From NCBI GenBank assembly GCA_946482045.1, contig CAMLPZ010000098.1:1-13583 (forward strand): DNA of 13,583 nucleotides, given 5' to 3'. The position numbers and the translations under genes are program-made. Under the pieces are notes generated by a model that saw only the letters and a list, made by a program, of their open reading frames with translations, was not told where the DNA came from and searched no databases. The number at the start of each line of letters is the position of its first letter. The first letter of the stretch is position 1. Source of the DNA: an uncultured Asticcacaulis sp. Its GTDB lineage: Bacteria; Pseudomonadota; Alphaproteobacteria; Caulobacterales; Caulobacteraceae. Below are positions 5,861 to 13,033 of the stretch, piece by piece.

Positions 5861-7441
5861 ATGGCAGGCCTGACGACCGCGATCCGGACGGCCCACGAAG
5901 CGATGCGGCGTTCGGACATGCCCGCCGCCCTCAATGCCGCGAAAATCGCCACAGCTACCCACCCGACATCGGCCGAAGGCTGGTGGCTGCGGGGGACGGC
6001 CGCCTGCGCCCTCGACCAGATGGCGGACGCCGAGGCCGCCTTTCAGAAGGCCGCCGACTGCGCGCCGCGCAACTCGAGGACGCGCGCCCAGATGCTGGCG
6101 CTGCGCGGCAAGCCACTGGTCAGCGAAGGACGCATGGCCGAAGCCATCGCCTGCGCGCGCGATGCCGTCGCCATTGGGTTGAACGACGTGCCGAGCCTGG
6201 TCCGCGTCAGCTATACCTTTACGCACGGCGGGTTGCACGACGACGCTCTGGCCTGCGCGCTGAAAGCCACCGGCATCGATCCGAACCACGCCGAGTCGTG
6301 GTACAATCTCGGCAGCGCCTGGCGGACCCTGGGCGATGTCGCGCAGGCCGAGGCCGCCTTCAACAAGGCGATCGCGCTGTCCCCCAACCCGCCGATCGCC
6401 GCCTATTACAACCTGGCCAACCTGCGGCGCTGGACGGTCGGCGACAATCACATCGCCATACTGGAAGGCCTGACCTGCCACTCCAGCCTCGAAGCGTGCC
6501 GCGTCGCCTACACACTCTTTAAAGAATATGACGACATCGGCGAGCTTGATGCCGCCTGGGACTGCCTGACGGTTGGCGCCGAACTGGGGCGCAAGATCGA
6601 GGCCTGGTCGCCGGAAGAAGAGGCGGAGACCGTGGCCGCGTGGCGCAAATACCTTCCGACCGAGGCGTTCAGCACTCAACCTGACCGGCGCCCCCGCAGC
6701 GGCCCCAAACGCATCTTCATCGTCGGCTTGCCGCGCTCAGGCACGACCCTGGTCGAACGCATCCTGGCCGCCCACAGCCAGGTCCAGGCCCTGGGCGAAC
6801 TGAAGACCTTCGGCATCGTCACCCACCGCCTGGCCAACGTCCCCGGCGCGCGGCGCCTGGCGCCCGCCGTCATCGAAGCGGCGACGGCGCTTGATCCGCT
6901 CGACATCGCCGAAGCCTATACACGCGAGACCGCCTTCCTCCACGACGGAAGCCCCTATGTCATCGATAAGCTGCCGTCCAACCACGAATATGCCGGTCTG
7001 ATCCGCCGCGCCTTCCCCGATGCGGTCATTATCGCGCTGGACCGCAACCCGATGGACGCCCTGTTCGGCTGCTACAAGGTCCTGTTCACCGGCGCCTATG
7101 GCTGGTCCTACGCGCAGGACGACCTGGCGGAACACTATCGCCACTTCCGCGACCTCATGGCCCACTGGCAGGACGTTCTCGGCGATGGCCTGGTGCGGAT
7201 CTCGCTTGAACGTCTGATCCAGGACCCCAAAGGCGAAATCCGCCGTCTGCTCGCCGCCTGCGGCCTGCCGTTCGAAGAGGGCTGCCTGAGGCCGCACGAG
7301 GCCAAGGGCGGCGTCTCCACCGCCAGCGCCGTTCAGGTGCGCAATCCGATCAATGGCCAGGGCGTGGGCGCCTGGAAGAAGTACGAGGCGCAGCTGGCGC
7401 CATTGCACGCCCGCCTGCGCGAACTTGGCTTTGTGACCTGA
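5861..7441 (+). CDS. TPR-containing sulfotransferase family protein
   Basis: This 526-residue protein pairs tetratricopeptide repeats with a PAPS-dependent sulfotransferase domain (Sulfotransfer_3-like, the group that includes tyrosylprotein sulfotransferases). TPR helices are clearest at about 36-70 and 144-178 (AESWYNLGSAWRTLGD then AQAEAAFNKAIALSP) and probably bind a protein partner. The sulfotransferase domain starts near 284: IFIVGLPRSGTTLVERIL (285-302) is the 5'-phosphosulfate loop, VIDKLPSN (367-374) is typical, and DRNPMDALFGCYK (394-406) is the 3'-phosphate motif. In that motif the usual Ser is Gly403, which might weaken PAPS binding. There is no signal peptide, so it is cytoplasmic. 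The ATG at 5861 is preferred over GTG at 5849 because GGAG lies 6 nt upstream. It is the first gene of the operon, divergent from the receptor. The acceptor is unknown: protein tyrosine, sugar or lipid are all possible. Confidence 0.88.
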   Translation: MAGLTTAIRTAHEAMRRSDMPAALNAAKIATATHPTSAEGWWLRGTAACALDQMADAEAAFQKAADCAPRNSRTRAQMLALRGKPLVSEGRMAEAIACARDAVAIGLNDVPSLVRVSYTFTHGGLHDDALACALKATGIDPNHAESWYNLGSAWRTLGDVAQAEAAFNKAIALSPNPPIAAYYNLANLRRWTVGDNHIAILEGLTCHSSLEACRVAYTLFKEYDDIGELDAAWDCLTVGAELGRKIEAWSPEEEAETVAAWRKYLPTEAFSTQPDRRPRSGPKRIFIVGLPRSGTTLVERILAAHSQVQALGELKTFGIVTHRLANVPGARRLAPAVIEAATALDPLDIAEAYTRETAFLHDGSPYVIDKLPSNHEYAGLIRRAFPDAVIIALDRNPMDALFGCYKVLFTGAYGWSYAQDDLAEHYRHFRDLMAHWQDVLGDGLVRISLERLIQDPKGEIRRLLAACGLPFEEGCLRPHEAKGGVSTASAVQVRNPINGQGVGAWKKYEAQLAPLHARLRELGFVT

Positions 7442-7451
7442 CCGGGCCGCA

Positions 7452-8147
7452 ATGATCGTCTGCGACACCTTCGTCTTCCTGCATCTGCATAAGTCCGGCG
7501 GCACCTACGTCAACCAGATGCTGATGACCTGCGTGCCCTCGGCCCGGCGGATCGGCTACCACCTGCCTTACAGTCAAATTCCCGAGCCGTTCAGGGCACT
7601 GCCTGTCATGGGCACGATACGCAACCCCTGGGCCTACTATGTCTCCTGGTATCATTTCCAGCAGGGCCAGGAACGGCCCAATCCGCTCTTTCTCATCTGC
7701 AGCGATGGCGGCACGGCGGATTTCGCCACCACGATCCGCAACCTGGTGACGCTGGAAAGCAATGCCCCGCGCATCCGGCAATTGTCGGACGCCTTCCCGG
7801 AAAGCTTCGTCAATTACGGCCTAAATCTGACCAAAGTCTGCATCGCCAGGATCTCCGGCAGCGGGCGCGGTTTCTACAGCTTTCTGCACGACCGTCTCTA
7901 TGCCGGTTCAGCGGCGCCCCTGGTCCTGCGGACGGAAACGCTTCGGCAGTCGCTGGCGGAGGCGCCTTTAGGGCTCGGCGCGTCCGAAACCATCCGCATG
8001 CACCGCTTTCTGAAGGCCACGCCTGACCTCAATACCAGCCGGCACGATGCCTACACATCCTATTATACGCCGGAAATGCAGGCCCTGGTCGCTGAGATGG
8101 ACCGTAGCGTCATAGACACGTATGGCTATCGCTTCGGCGACGCCTGA
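7452..8147 (+). CDS. Sulfotransferase-like protein, short
   Basis: This 231-residue cytoplasmic protein has both PAPS-binding signatures of sulfotransferases. The N-terminal FVFLHLHKSGGTYVN (7-21) is the 5'-phosphosulfate loop in the HxHKxGGT form seen in carbohydrate/Golgi-type sulfotransferases. TIRNPWAYYVSWY (55-67) is the 3'-phosphate motif, with Arg57 and Ser65 correctly spaced. Beyond that I recognise no specific family. The acceptor is not predictable: a sugar or a protein is possible, and so is a non-catalytic partner of the neighbouring TPR-sulfotransferase. The start at 7452 lies 10 nt after the previous stop with no strong ribosome site, so translational coupling is likely. It is shorter than most sulfotransferases of this type but looks complete; it ends normally with a stop at 8145-8147. 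Confidence 0.75.
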   Translation: MIVCDTFVFLHLHKSGGTYVNQMLMTCVPSARRIGYHLPYSQIPEPFRALPVMGTIRNPWAYYVSWYHFQQGQERPNPLFLICSDGGTADFATTIRNLVTLESNAPRIRQLSDAFPESFVNYGLNLTKVCIARISGSGRGFYSFLHDRLYAGSAAPLVLRTETLRQSLAEAPLGLGASETIRMHRFLKATPDLNTSRHDAYTSYYTPEMQALVAEMDRSVIDTYGYRFGDA

Positions 8148-8169
8148 TATCCTGCCCGGCGCAAAGGTC

Positions 8170-8244
8170 ATGATTTATATGGACATTGGTATCTACATGT
8201 GCGTAGCTTTTATGAAGTACGCTGCTGTTGCGGTCTTTCCATGA
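8170..8244 (+). CDS. Possible 24-codon leader ORF overlapping the hydroxylase start
   Basis: An ATG at 8170 (with in-frame ATGs at 8179 and 8197) opens a 24-codon hydrophobic frame starting MIYMDIGIYM. Its TGA overlaps the hydroxylase ATG as ATGA (8241-8244). AAAGG lies at 8163-8167, too close to 8170 and 11 nt from 8179. Since the hydroxylase has no obvious ribosome site of its own, this small frame could deliver ribosomes to it. Chance occurrence cannot be excluded. Confidence 0.3.
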   Translation: MIYMDIGIYMCVAFMKYAAVAVFP

Positions 8245-8849
8245 ATTTTGCCTATGACGCCCAACAACTGGGCCAGTTCGACATATCCGCATTGCGTTCG
8301 ACCGTCGCCGCGCTCGGTGACGATGACTGGAACGCCGACGGCAGCCGGCAAAAGGCCTTTAACGCCCATGCCAGCACCCAGACGATCAAGCTGATCGCCG
8401 ACTCCGATTTCCGCCACACCGATCCGACGCATCACGCAGCCTTTGCCGACTTCGAACCGATGCTTGAGCCAGTCATGGCGCATATCCGGCAGTTCTATCT
8501 CCAGACCCTGCGCCAGCGTCGCGTCGCCGAGCGGCACGGCCCCGGCTATTTCATCCGCGCCATCCTGACCCGCTTGCCCGCCGGCGCGGAGATCAAGCCG
8601 CATATCGACGAGGGCGAGTCGCTCAAGCGCTGCCACAGGATTCACCTGCCCGTCATCTCCAATCCGGACAGCCTGTTTTGCGTCGGCCAGTTGCGGTTCC
8701 ACATGCCCGAAGGCCAGTTGTGGGAGATTAATAACCGCCGCACCCATTCCGTCCGTAATGACGGGACCCAAGCCCGCGTCCACCTGATACTCGACTATGT
8801 CCAGCCCGGAGAGACGGTTTTCGATCTCGACGGCCCTATCACCGCCTGA
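8241..8849 (+). CDS. Aspartyl/asparaginyl beta-hydroxylase family dioxygenase
   Basis: This 202-residue protein belongs to the Fe(II)/2-oxoglutarate-dependent Asp/Asn hydroxylase family (PF05118), whose members hydroxylate Asp or Asn side chains in proteins and peptides; several prokaryotic relatives act on small molecules. The double-stranded beta-helix core is visible. The metal-binding triad is His121 and Asp123 in IKPHIDEG, and His169 in NNRRTHSVRNDG. Arg179 in ARVHLILDY is the expected 2-oxoglutarate-binding Arg. No signal peptide is present, so it is cytoplasmic. The frame also has a GTG at 8199, but that adds a Cys-rich tail unlike the family, so ATG 8241 is preferred although its ribosome site is poor. 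Its stop overlaps the ribosome site of the next gene. The substrate is unknown; operon context suggests a protein or peptide shared with the sulfotransferases and halogenase. Confidence 0.85.
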   Translation: MNFAYDAQQLGQFDISALRSTVAALGDDDWNADGSRQKAFNAHASTQTIKLIADSDFRHTDPTHHAAFADFEPMLEPVMAHIRQFYLQTLRQRRVAERHGPGYFIRAILTRLPAGAEIKPHIDEGESLKRCHRIHLPVISNPDSLFCVGQLRFHMPEGQLWEINNRRTHSVRNDGTQARVHLILDYVQPGETVFDLDGPITA

Positions 8850-8858
8850 GGTTTCATC

Positions 8859-9260
8859 GTGCCCAGACCCTTTCACATTCGCCAGATCTATTTGAAGGAC
8901 CTGTCCTTTCAGGCCCCGGCCGGCGCCGCCATCTTCACCCAGGAATGGCAGCCCCAGATCAAGGTCGAGATGAAGACCCAGCACGAAGCCATTCCAGGCA
9001 ACCTGACCGAGGTCGTTCTGACGCTGTCGATCGTCGCCACCAGCGCCGGGCGCACGGCCTTCATGATCGAGGCGATCCAGGCCGGCATCTTCCAGATCGC
9101 CGAAACGTCAGGCTCAGCCTATGACCGCATCGTCGGCGCGCTGTGTCCCGAAGTCCTGCTGCCCTATGCGCGCGAAGCCATAGACAATGTGCTGATGAAG
9201 GGCCGCTTCCCGCCGCTGATCATCGACCCGATCGACTTCGAAGCCCAGTTGGGTCGGTAA
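8859..9260 (+). CDS. secB: SecB-type protein-export chaperone (accessory paralogue)
   Basis: SecB binds unfolded preproteins in the cytoplasm and hands them to SecA for export; outer-membrane proteins are its classic clients. The 133-residue product has the family signature throughout: IRQIYLKDLSFQAP (7-20), EWQPQIKVEM, AFMIEAIQAGIFQI in the middle, then CPEVLLPYAREAIDNVL and GRFPPLIIDPIDF. It ends soon after this motif and so lacks the acidic tail of about 20 residues that helps E. coli SecB contact SecA. It starts at GTG 8859 with TGAGG 7 nt upstream, overlapping the hydroxylase stop, so the two are tightly coupled. SecB inside a modification operon next to a TonB receptor suggests a dedicated chaperone. 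The usual housekeeping secB is expected elsewhere in the genome, though that cannot be seen here. Confidence 0.93.
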   Translation: MPRPFHIRQIYLKDLSFQAPAGAAIFTQEWQPQIKVEMKTQHEAIPGNLTEVVLTLSIVATSAGRTAFMIEAIQAGIFQIAETSGSAYDRIVGALCPEVLLPYAREAIDNVLMKGRFPPLIIDPIDFEAQLGR

Positions 9261-9263
9261 ACT

Positions 9264-10772
9264 ATGCTGCCGGGGCGCGAGGGACTGAACCTTAAGAAGG
9301 TCGTGATCGTCGGCGGCGGCACCGCCGGCTGGATGGCGGCCGCCCTGTTGTCGCAAACATTCAAAGGCAAGCTGATCGACATCACCCTGGTCGAATCCGA
9401 TGCGATCGGCACGATCGGCGTCGGCGAGGCGACCATCCCCGCCATCCGGCGTTTCAACCGGCTTCTGGAAATTCACGAACGCGACTTTATCTCAACCACA
9501 AGTGCGACGTTCAAGCTGGGGATCGAGTTCGTCAACTGGGGCAAGGTCGGGACAAGCTACATCCACCCCTTCGGCAATATCGGTACGCCTATCGGCCGCA
9601 CCGGCTTCGAGCACTATCTGACGCGCCGGCGCCTTGAAGAGCACGTCGAAGACTTCGAGACCTACTCGCTGAACGCCATGGCGGCCCGCGCCGACCGGTT
9701 CAACATCCCACCACGCGACGGCTCGCTGCTGTCGGAACTGGCCTATGCCTACCATTTTGACGCCGGACTCTATGCCGCGTTTCTTCGCCGTTACGCCGAA
9801 GCGCGCGGCGTACGCCGGGTGGAAGGCAAGATCGAACATGTGGGGCAGGACGCGGAGACAGGCCACGTCACCAGCCTGCATCTGGAGGACGGCCAGACGG
9901 TCGACGGTGAGTTCTTCATCGATTGCTCCGGCCTGTCGGGCCTGCTGATCGAAAAAACGCTAAACAGCGGGTACGACGACTGGAGCCACTGGCTGCCGTG
10001 CGACCGCGCCGCGTTTGTACCCAGTGAAAGCGCCCCATCGATAACGCCCTATACGCGCTCAACAGCCCATACGGCCGGATGGCAGTGGCGCATTCCACTG
10101 CAACACCGTATCGGCAATGGTCATGTCTTTTCATCGGGCTTTATGGAGAATGATGAGGCCGGCAGCCTGCTTCTTGAAACGCTCGACCAAAAGCCCTTAG
10201 CCGAACCGAAATTCCTGCGCTTCCAGACGGGCCGCCGCAAGCAAAGCTGGAACCGCAATGTCGTCGCCATCGGTCTGTCGTCAGGCTTCCTCGAGCCGCT
10301 GGAATCGACCAGCATCCACCTGATCCATTCGGGTCTCGTCAAGCTGCTCGACTACTGGCCCGACCGAACGTTCAGTCGGTTGCTGAGCGAACAATATAAT
10401 CGCGTTATGGAAAACCAGTACCAGTCGATCCGCGACTTCATCATCCTGCATTACAAGGCGACGAACCGAGAGGATTCCGCGTTCTGGCAGTACTGCAAGT
10501 CCATGGATGTGCCGGACAGCCTGACCTACAAGATGGAGCACTTCCGCAGCAGTTCGCGGATCGTGCTTTCGCCTGGCGAGCTGTTTCAGCCGCCCAGCTG
10601 GCTTGCCGTCCTGATCGGCCAGAATGTCCTGCCGACGGGTTATGATACCCTGGCCGACATCCACGAAGCGGCCACGGTCGACCGCACGCTGGGGCAACTG
10701 GCGACGGCCATCCGGCGAACCGTGGACACGATGCCGACGCACGGCCAGCTTCTCGACAGCCTCCGTTATTAG
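9264..10772 (+). CDS. Flavin-dependent halogenase (tryptophan halogenase family)
   Basis: This 502-residue enzyme uses FADH2, oxygen and halide to make hypohalous acid and halogenate an electron-rich aromatic. All core motifs are present: the FAD-binding GGGTAGW (17-23), Lys84 in ATFKLGIEF (the catalytic Lys79 of PrnA), WQWRIP (273-278, the WxWxIP signature that keeps the enzyme from acting as a monooxygenase), and GFLEPLESTS (341-350), whose Glu347-Ser348 match the PrnA catalytic Glu. It should therefore be active. The substrate is probably not free tryptophan: relatives beside TonB receptors, such as Brevundimonas BrvH, halogenate indole-like compounds and prefer bromide in vitro, their natural substrate being unknown. 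It starts 3 nt after secB with a weak ribosome site. The enzyme needs a flavin reductase, which is not in the window. It is the last gene of the operon. Confidence 0.93.
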   Translation: MLPGREGLNLKKVVIVGGGTAGWMAAALLSQTFKGKLIDITLVESDAIGTIGVGEATIPAIRRFNRLLEIHERDFISTTSATFKLGIEFVNWGKVGTSYIHPFGNIGTPIGRTGFEHYLTRRRLEEHVEDFETYSLNAMAARADRFNIPPRDGSLLSELAYAYHFDAGLYAAFLRRYAEARGVRRVEGKIEHVGQDAETGHVTSLHLEDGQTVDGEFFIDCSGLSGLLIEKTLNSGYDDWSHWLPCDRAAFVPSESAPSITPYTRSTAHTAGWQWRIPLQHRIGNGHVFSSGFMENDEAGSLLLETLDQKPLAEPKFLRFQTGRRKQSWNRNVVAIGLSSGFLEPLESTSIHLIHSGLVKLLDYWPDRTFSRLLSEQYNRVMENQYQSIRDFIILHYKATNREDSAFWQYCKSMDVPDSLTYKMEHFRSSSRIVLSPGELFQPPSWLAVLIGQNVLPTGYDTLADIHEAATVDRTLGQLATAIRRTVDTMPTHGQLLDSLRY

Positions 10773-10781
10773 TTTATCGGC

Positions 10782-10810
10782 TTGCGTCCGATTGGTATTA
10801 AAAATATAGA
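10782..10810 (+). promoter_or_regulatory. Possible promoter for the GH84 gene
   Basis: TTGCGT (10782-10787) is followed after 17 bp by TATAGA (10805-10810) in a locally AT-rich gap after the halogenase stop. Three and four bases match the consensus hexamers, so it is a modest candidate. The gene may equally be read through from the halogenase. Confidence 0.3.
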
Positions 10811-10849
10811 AGTGGATATGACCTTTACAACAGGACAATGAGGCCCTTC

Positions 10850-12790
10850 ATGCGCGCATCCCCGGTATTCTGTGGCCTCCTGACGCTGTTGTCCTGCGCG
10901 TCTATATCCATTACGGCGCCCGCCAGCGCCGCAACATTGCCCGCCATCTTTCCCGCGCCTGTCGCCGCGAAACTGACCGGCAAGGAGCTGGTGCTCGGCA
11001 AGACCGTCGTGCTTGTCCAGGCCGGCAAGTCCGACGCCGGGACAGATGCGCTGGTGCGTCAGACGCTCACCCGGGCCGGCGTCGAGCACATTCGTACGGC
11101 TAACCGCCTGCCCGCCTCGCTTGACGCCACCTATGTCGTACTCGGCGCCGGCGATACACCGGTGCTGGTGAGTGCTCTGGCTCGCGTCCAGGCAACCGCG
11201 CCGGCCCAGGACGAAGGTTACGTGCTGGCCACCGCAGCCGTGGATAATGGCGCGCTGATCGTGCTGGCCGGTAAGGACTCCGACGGCCTCTACCACGCCG
11301 CACAAACCCTGCGGCAGATTGCCCACGAGGGCACACTGCCCGCCATCACGGTCACCGACCATCCAGCCATGCCGGTGCGCGGCACCATTGAAGGCTTCTA
11401 TGGCAAGCCATGGTCGATGGCCGAACGCGCCGACCACATTACCTTCCTGGCCGAAATGAAGGCCAACACCTATATCTACAGTCCCAAGGATGAGGTCTTC
11501 GCGCGCGACAAGTGGCGTGATGACTATCCCGCCGAGACTCTGAAAGGCTTGGGAACCCTGGTCGAGGTCGCCAACCGCCAGCACGTCAATTTCGTCTATG
11601 CTCTCTCGCCGGGGCCGACCATCTGCTATTCTGACCCGGCGGACCTCGAAGCCATCCGCCGCAAGTTCAGGACCCTGCGCGGCATCGGCGTGCGCAGCTT
11701 CTATATTGCGCTCGACGATATCGAGTACACCAAGTGGAACTGCGCGGGTGACGAGGCTGCCTTCGGCGCACCCGGCGAAAAGGCCGCGGCCAGTGCTCAG
11801 GCAAAGTTGCTCAACGCCGTCCAGGCCGACCTGGTCGCCGCCAACGACCGCGGCTCGCTGATGATGGTGCCGACCGAATATTACAACACGACCGAAAGTC
11901 CGTACAAGGCGACCTTACGCGCCGAGCTCGACCCGCGCGTGGCCGTGCAGTGGACGGGCACCGACGTCGTGCCGCCGTCAATCTCGGTCAAGGACGCGGC
12001 CAATGCGACCAAGGCGTTCGGCCGCAAGACGCTCCTGTGGGACAATTATCCGGTCAATGACTATAAGGAATCCGCCGGTCGCCTGCTGCTGGCCCCTTAT
12101 GATCGCCGAGAACACGGGCTGTCGGCCGAACTGAGCGGCATCGTCTCCAACCCGATGAACCAGGAGGCCGCCAGCCGTCCGGCGGTCATGGGGCTGGTCG
12201 CCTTTGCCTGGAATGACAAGGACTATAACGCCGAGCGCACCCGGCATGCCTCGGCGCGGTACCTGGCCGGCGGCGATCCCCGGGTGACGGCGGCGCTGCT
12301 CACCTTCTTCGACACCCAGCATCTGGCCCCGACCTTTGGCACACATCCGTGGCAGCCCCAGGCCCCGCGCCTTAGGGCGCTGATCGACCAAACCCGCGAC
12401 GCGCTGGCGGCCGGTAGCAAGGCGGAGCGGGATGTAGCTCTGGCAAGGCTTGCGGCTGTGGCGGACGACCTGGCAGCCGCTCCCGACTTGATCCGCGCGG
12501 GCGTGGTTGTGCCAGGCTTAGCCGCCGAGGCCAAGCCCTGGCTCGACGCAACCGAGCTTTGGGGACGCGCACTCGGTCTGACGGTCAGCGGCCTGCGCGC
12601 CGCCTTGGATGATAGCGGTGACACCGCGACTCGCCTCTTCGCCGAGGCCGAGACCCTGGCCCGGCGCGCCGAAGCCATAAACTCGATCCCGGGCGCCGTC
12701 CGGGTCGACGGACCGGTCAAGGTCGCCGATGGCGTCCTCGACACCTTCATTCGTAAAGCCCCGTCTCTGGTTTACGTCCGGCAGCCTTGA
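10850..12790 (+). CDS. GH84 beta-N-acetylglucosaminidase, exported
   Basis: This 646-residue enzyme of the O-GlcNAcase/NagJ family removes terminal beta-linked GlcNAc by substrate-assisted catalysis. An N-terminal signal (1-28) is followed by the GH20b-like domain (about 30-165) and the GH84 barrel: GTIEGFYGKPWS (178-189), FYIALDDIEY (284-293) with the catalytic pair Asp289-Asp290, WTGTDVVP (368-375), LWDNYPVND (396-404) and SNPMNQ (433-438). A helical C-terminal domain follows to residue 646. The ATG at 10850 is chosen over 10838 because TGAGG lies 6 nt upstream. The signal could be cleaved after APASA; an LLSC at 13-16 also allows lipoprotein processing, though it is not an ideal lipobox. 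It follows the halogenase by 77 bp. Together with the fucosidase and mannosidase it fits N-glycan or other GlcNAc-glycan breakdown; hyaluronan is an alternative substrate. Confidence 0.93.
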   Translation: MRASPVFCGLLTLLSCASISITAPASAATLPAIFPAPVAAKLTGKELVLGKTVVLVQAGKSDAGTDALVRQTLTRAGVEHIRTANRLPASLDATYVVLGAGDTPVLVSALARVQATAPAQDEGYVLATAAVDNGALIVLAGKDSDGLYHAAQTLRQIAHEGTLPAITVTDHPAMPVRGTIEGFYGKPWSMAERADHITFLAEMKANTYIYSPKDEVFARDKWRDDYPAETLKGLGTLVEVANRQHVNFVYALSPGPTICYSDPADLEAIRRKFRTLRGIGVRSFYIALDDIEYTKWNCAGDEAAFGAPGEKAAASAQAKLLNAVQADLVAANDRGSLMMVPTEYYNTTESPYKATLRAELDPRVAVQWTGTDVVPPSISVKDAANATKAFGRKTLLWDNYPVNDYKESAGRLLLAPYDRREHGLSAELSGIVSNPMNQEAASRPAVMGLVAFAWNDKDYNAERTRHASARYLAGGDPRVTAALLTFFDTQHLAPTFGTHPWQPQAPRLRALIDQTRDALAAGSKAERDVALARLAAVADDLAAAPDLIRAGVVVPGLAAEAKPWLDATELWGRALGLTVSGLRAALDDSGDTATRLFAEAETLARRAEAINSIPGAVRVDGPVKVADGVLDTFIRKAPSLVYVRQP

Positions 12791-12960
12791 TGTCTTTACC
12801 GATCGGCGCCGGCGGTCTTGATCAACCAGACAGCGCTCGCATGGAGGCCACCATACCCTTACCTCACTGCCAGACACCGAACAGCGCATAGTTTGCGTGG
12901 ACTGTTGATAGGATCGCTGGGGGGCCTGGCGGTGCGCGAATATGCACAAATGTAGTTACA

Positions 12961-13005
12961 CGCCGGCGGTCCATAAGGATGTTCTGCTACATCCGGCGCG
13001 TTTTT
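12961..13005 (+). terminator. Possible terminator after the GH84 gene
   Basis: CGCCGG (12961-12966) pairs with CCGGCG (12993-12998), and a nested GGATG/CATCC hairpin (12977-12981, 12990-12994) is an alternative fold. Five T residues follow at 13001-13005. The site is 170 nt after the GH84 stop and just before the convergent gene's end. The rest of the 12791-13033 gap shows nothing I can name. Confidence 0.4.
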
Positions 13006-13033
13006 CTGCAAATTCTGTTGCACATAGGCTTAC

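Noticed and set aside
5663..6679. 338-codon open frame on the minus strand
   Set aside because: Most of it is antisense to the TPR-sulfotransferase, and the product has no recognisable family or signal.
8199..8240. GTG start giving a 216-residue hydroxylase
   Set aside because: The extra 14 residues are Cys-rich and unlike the family; no better ribosome site is present.
10769..11584. 271-codon open frame on the minus strand
   Set aside because: Antisense to the GH84 gene, with conserved motifs only in the sense frame.
12791..13033. Small RNA or tRNA in the convergent intergenic gap
   Set aside because: No cloverleaf or strong promoter is seen; only the hairpin with a T-run at 12961-13005 is supportable.
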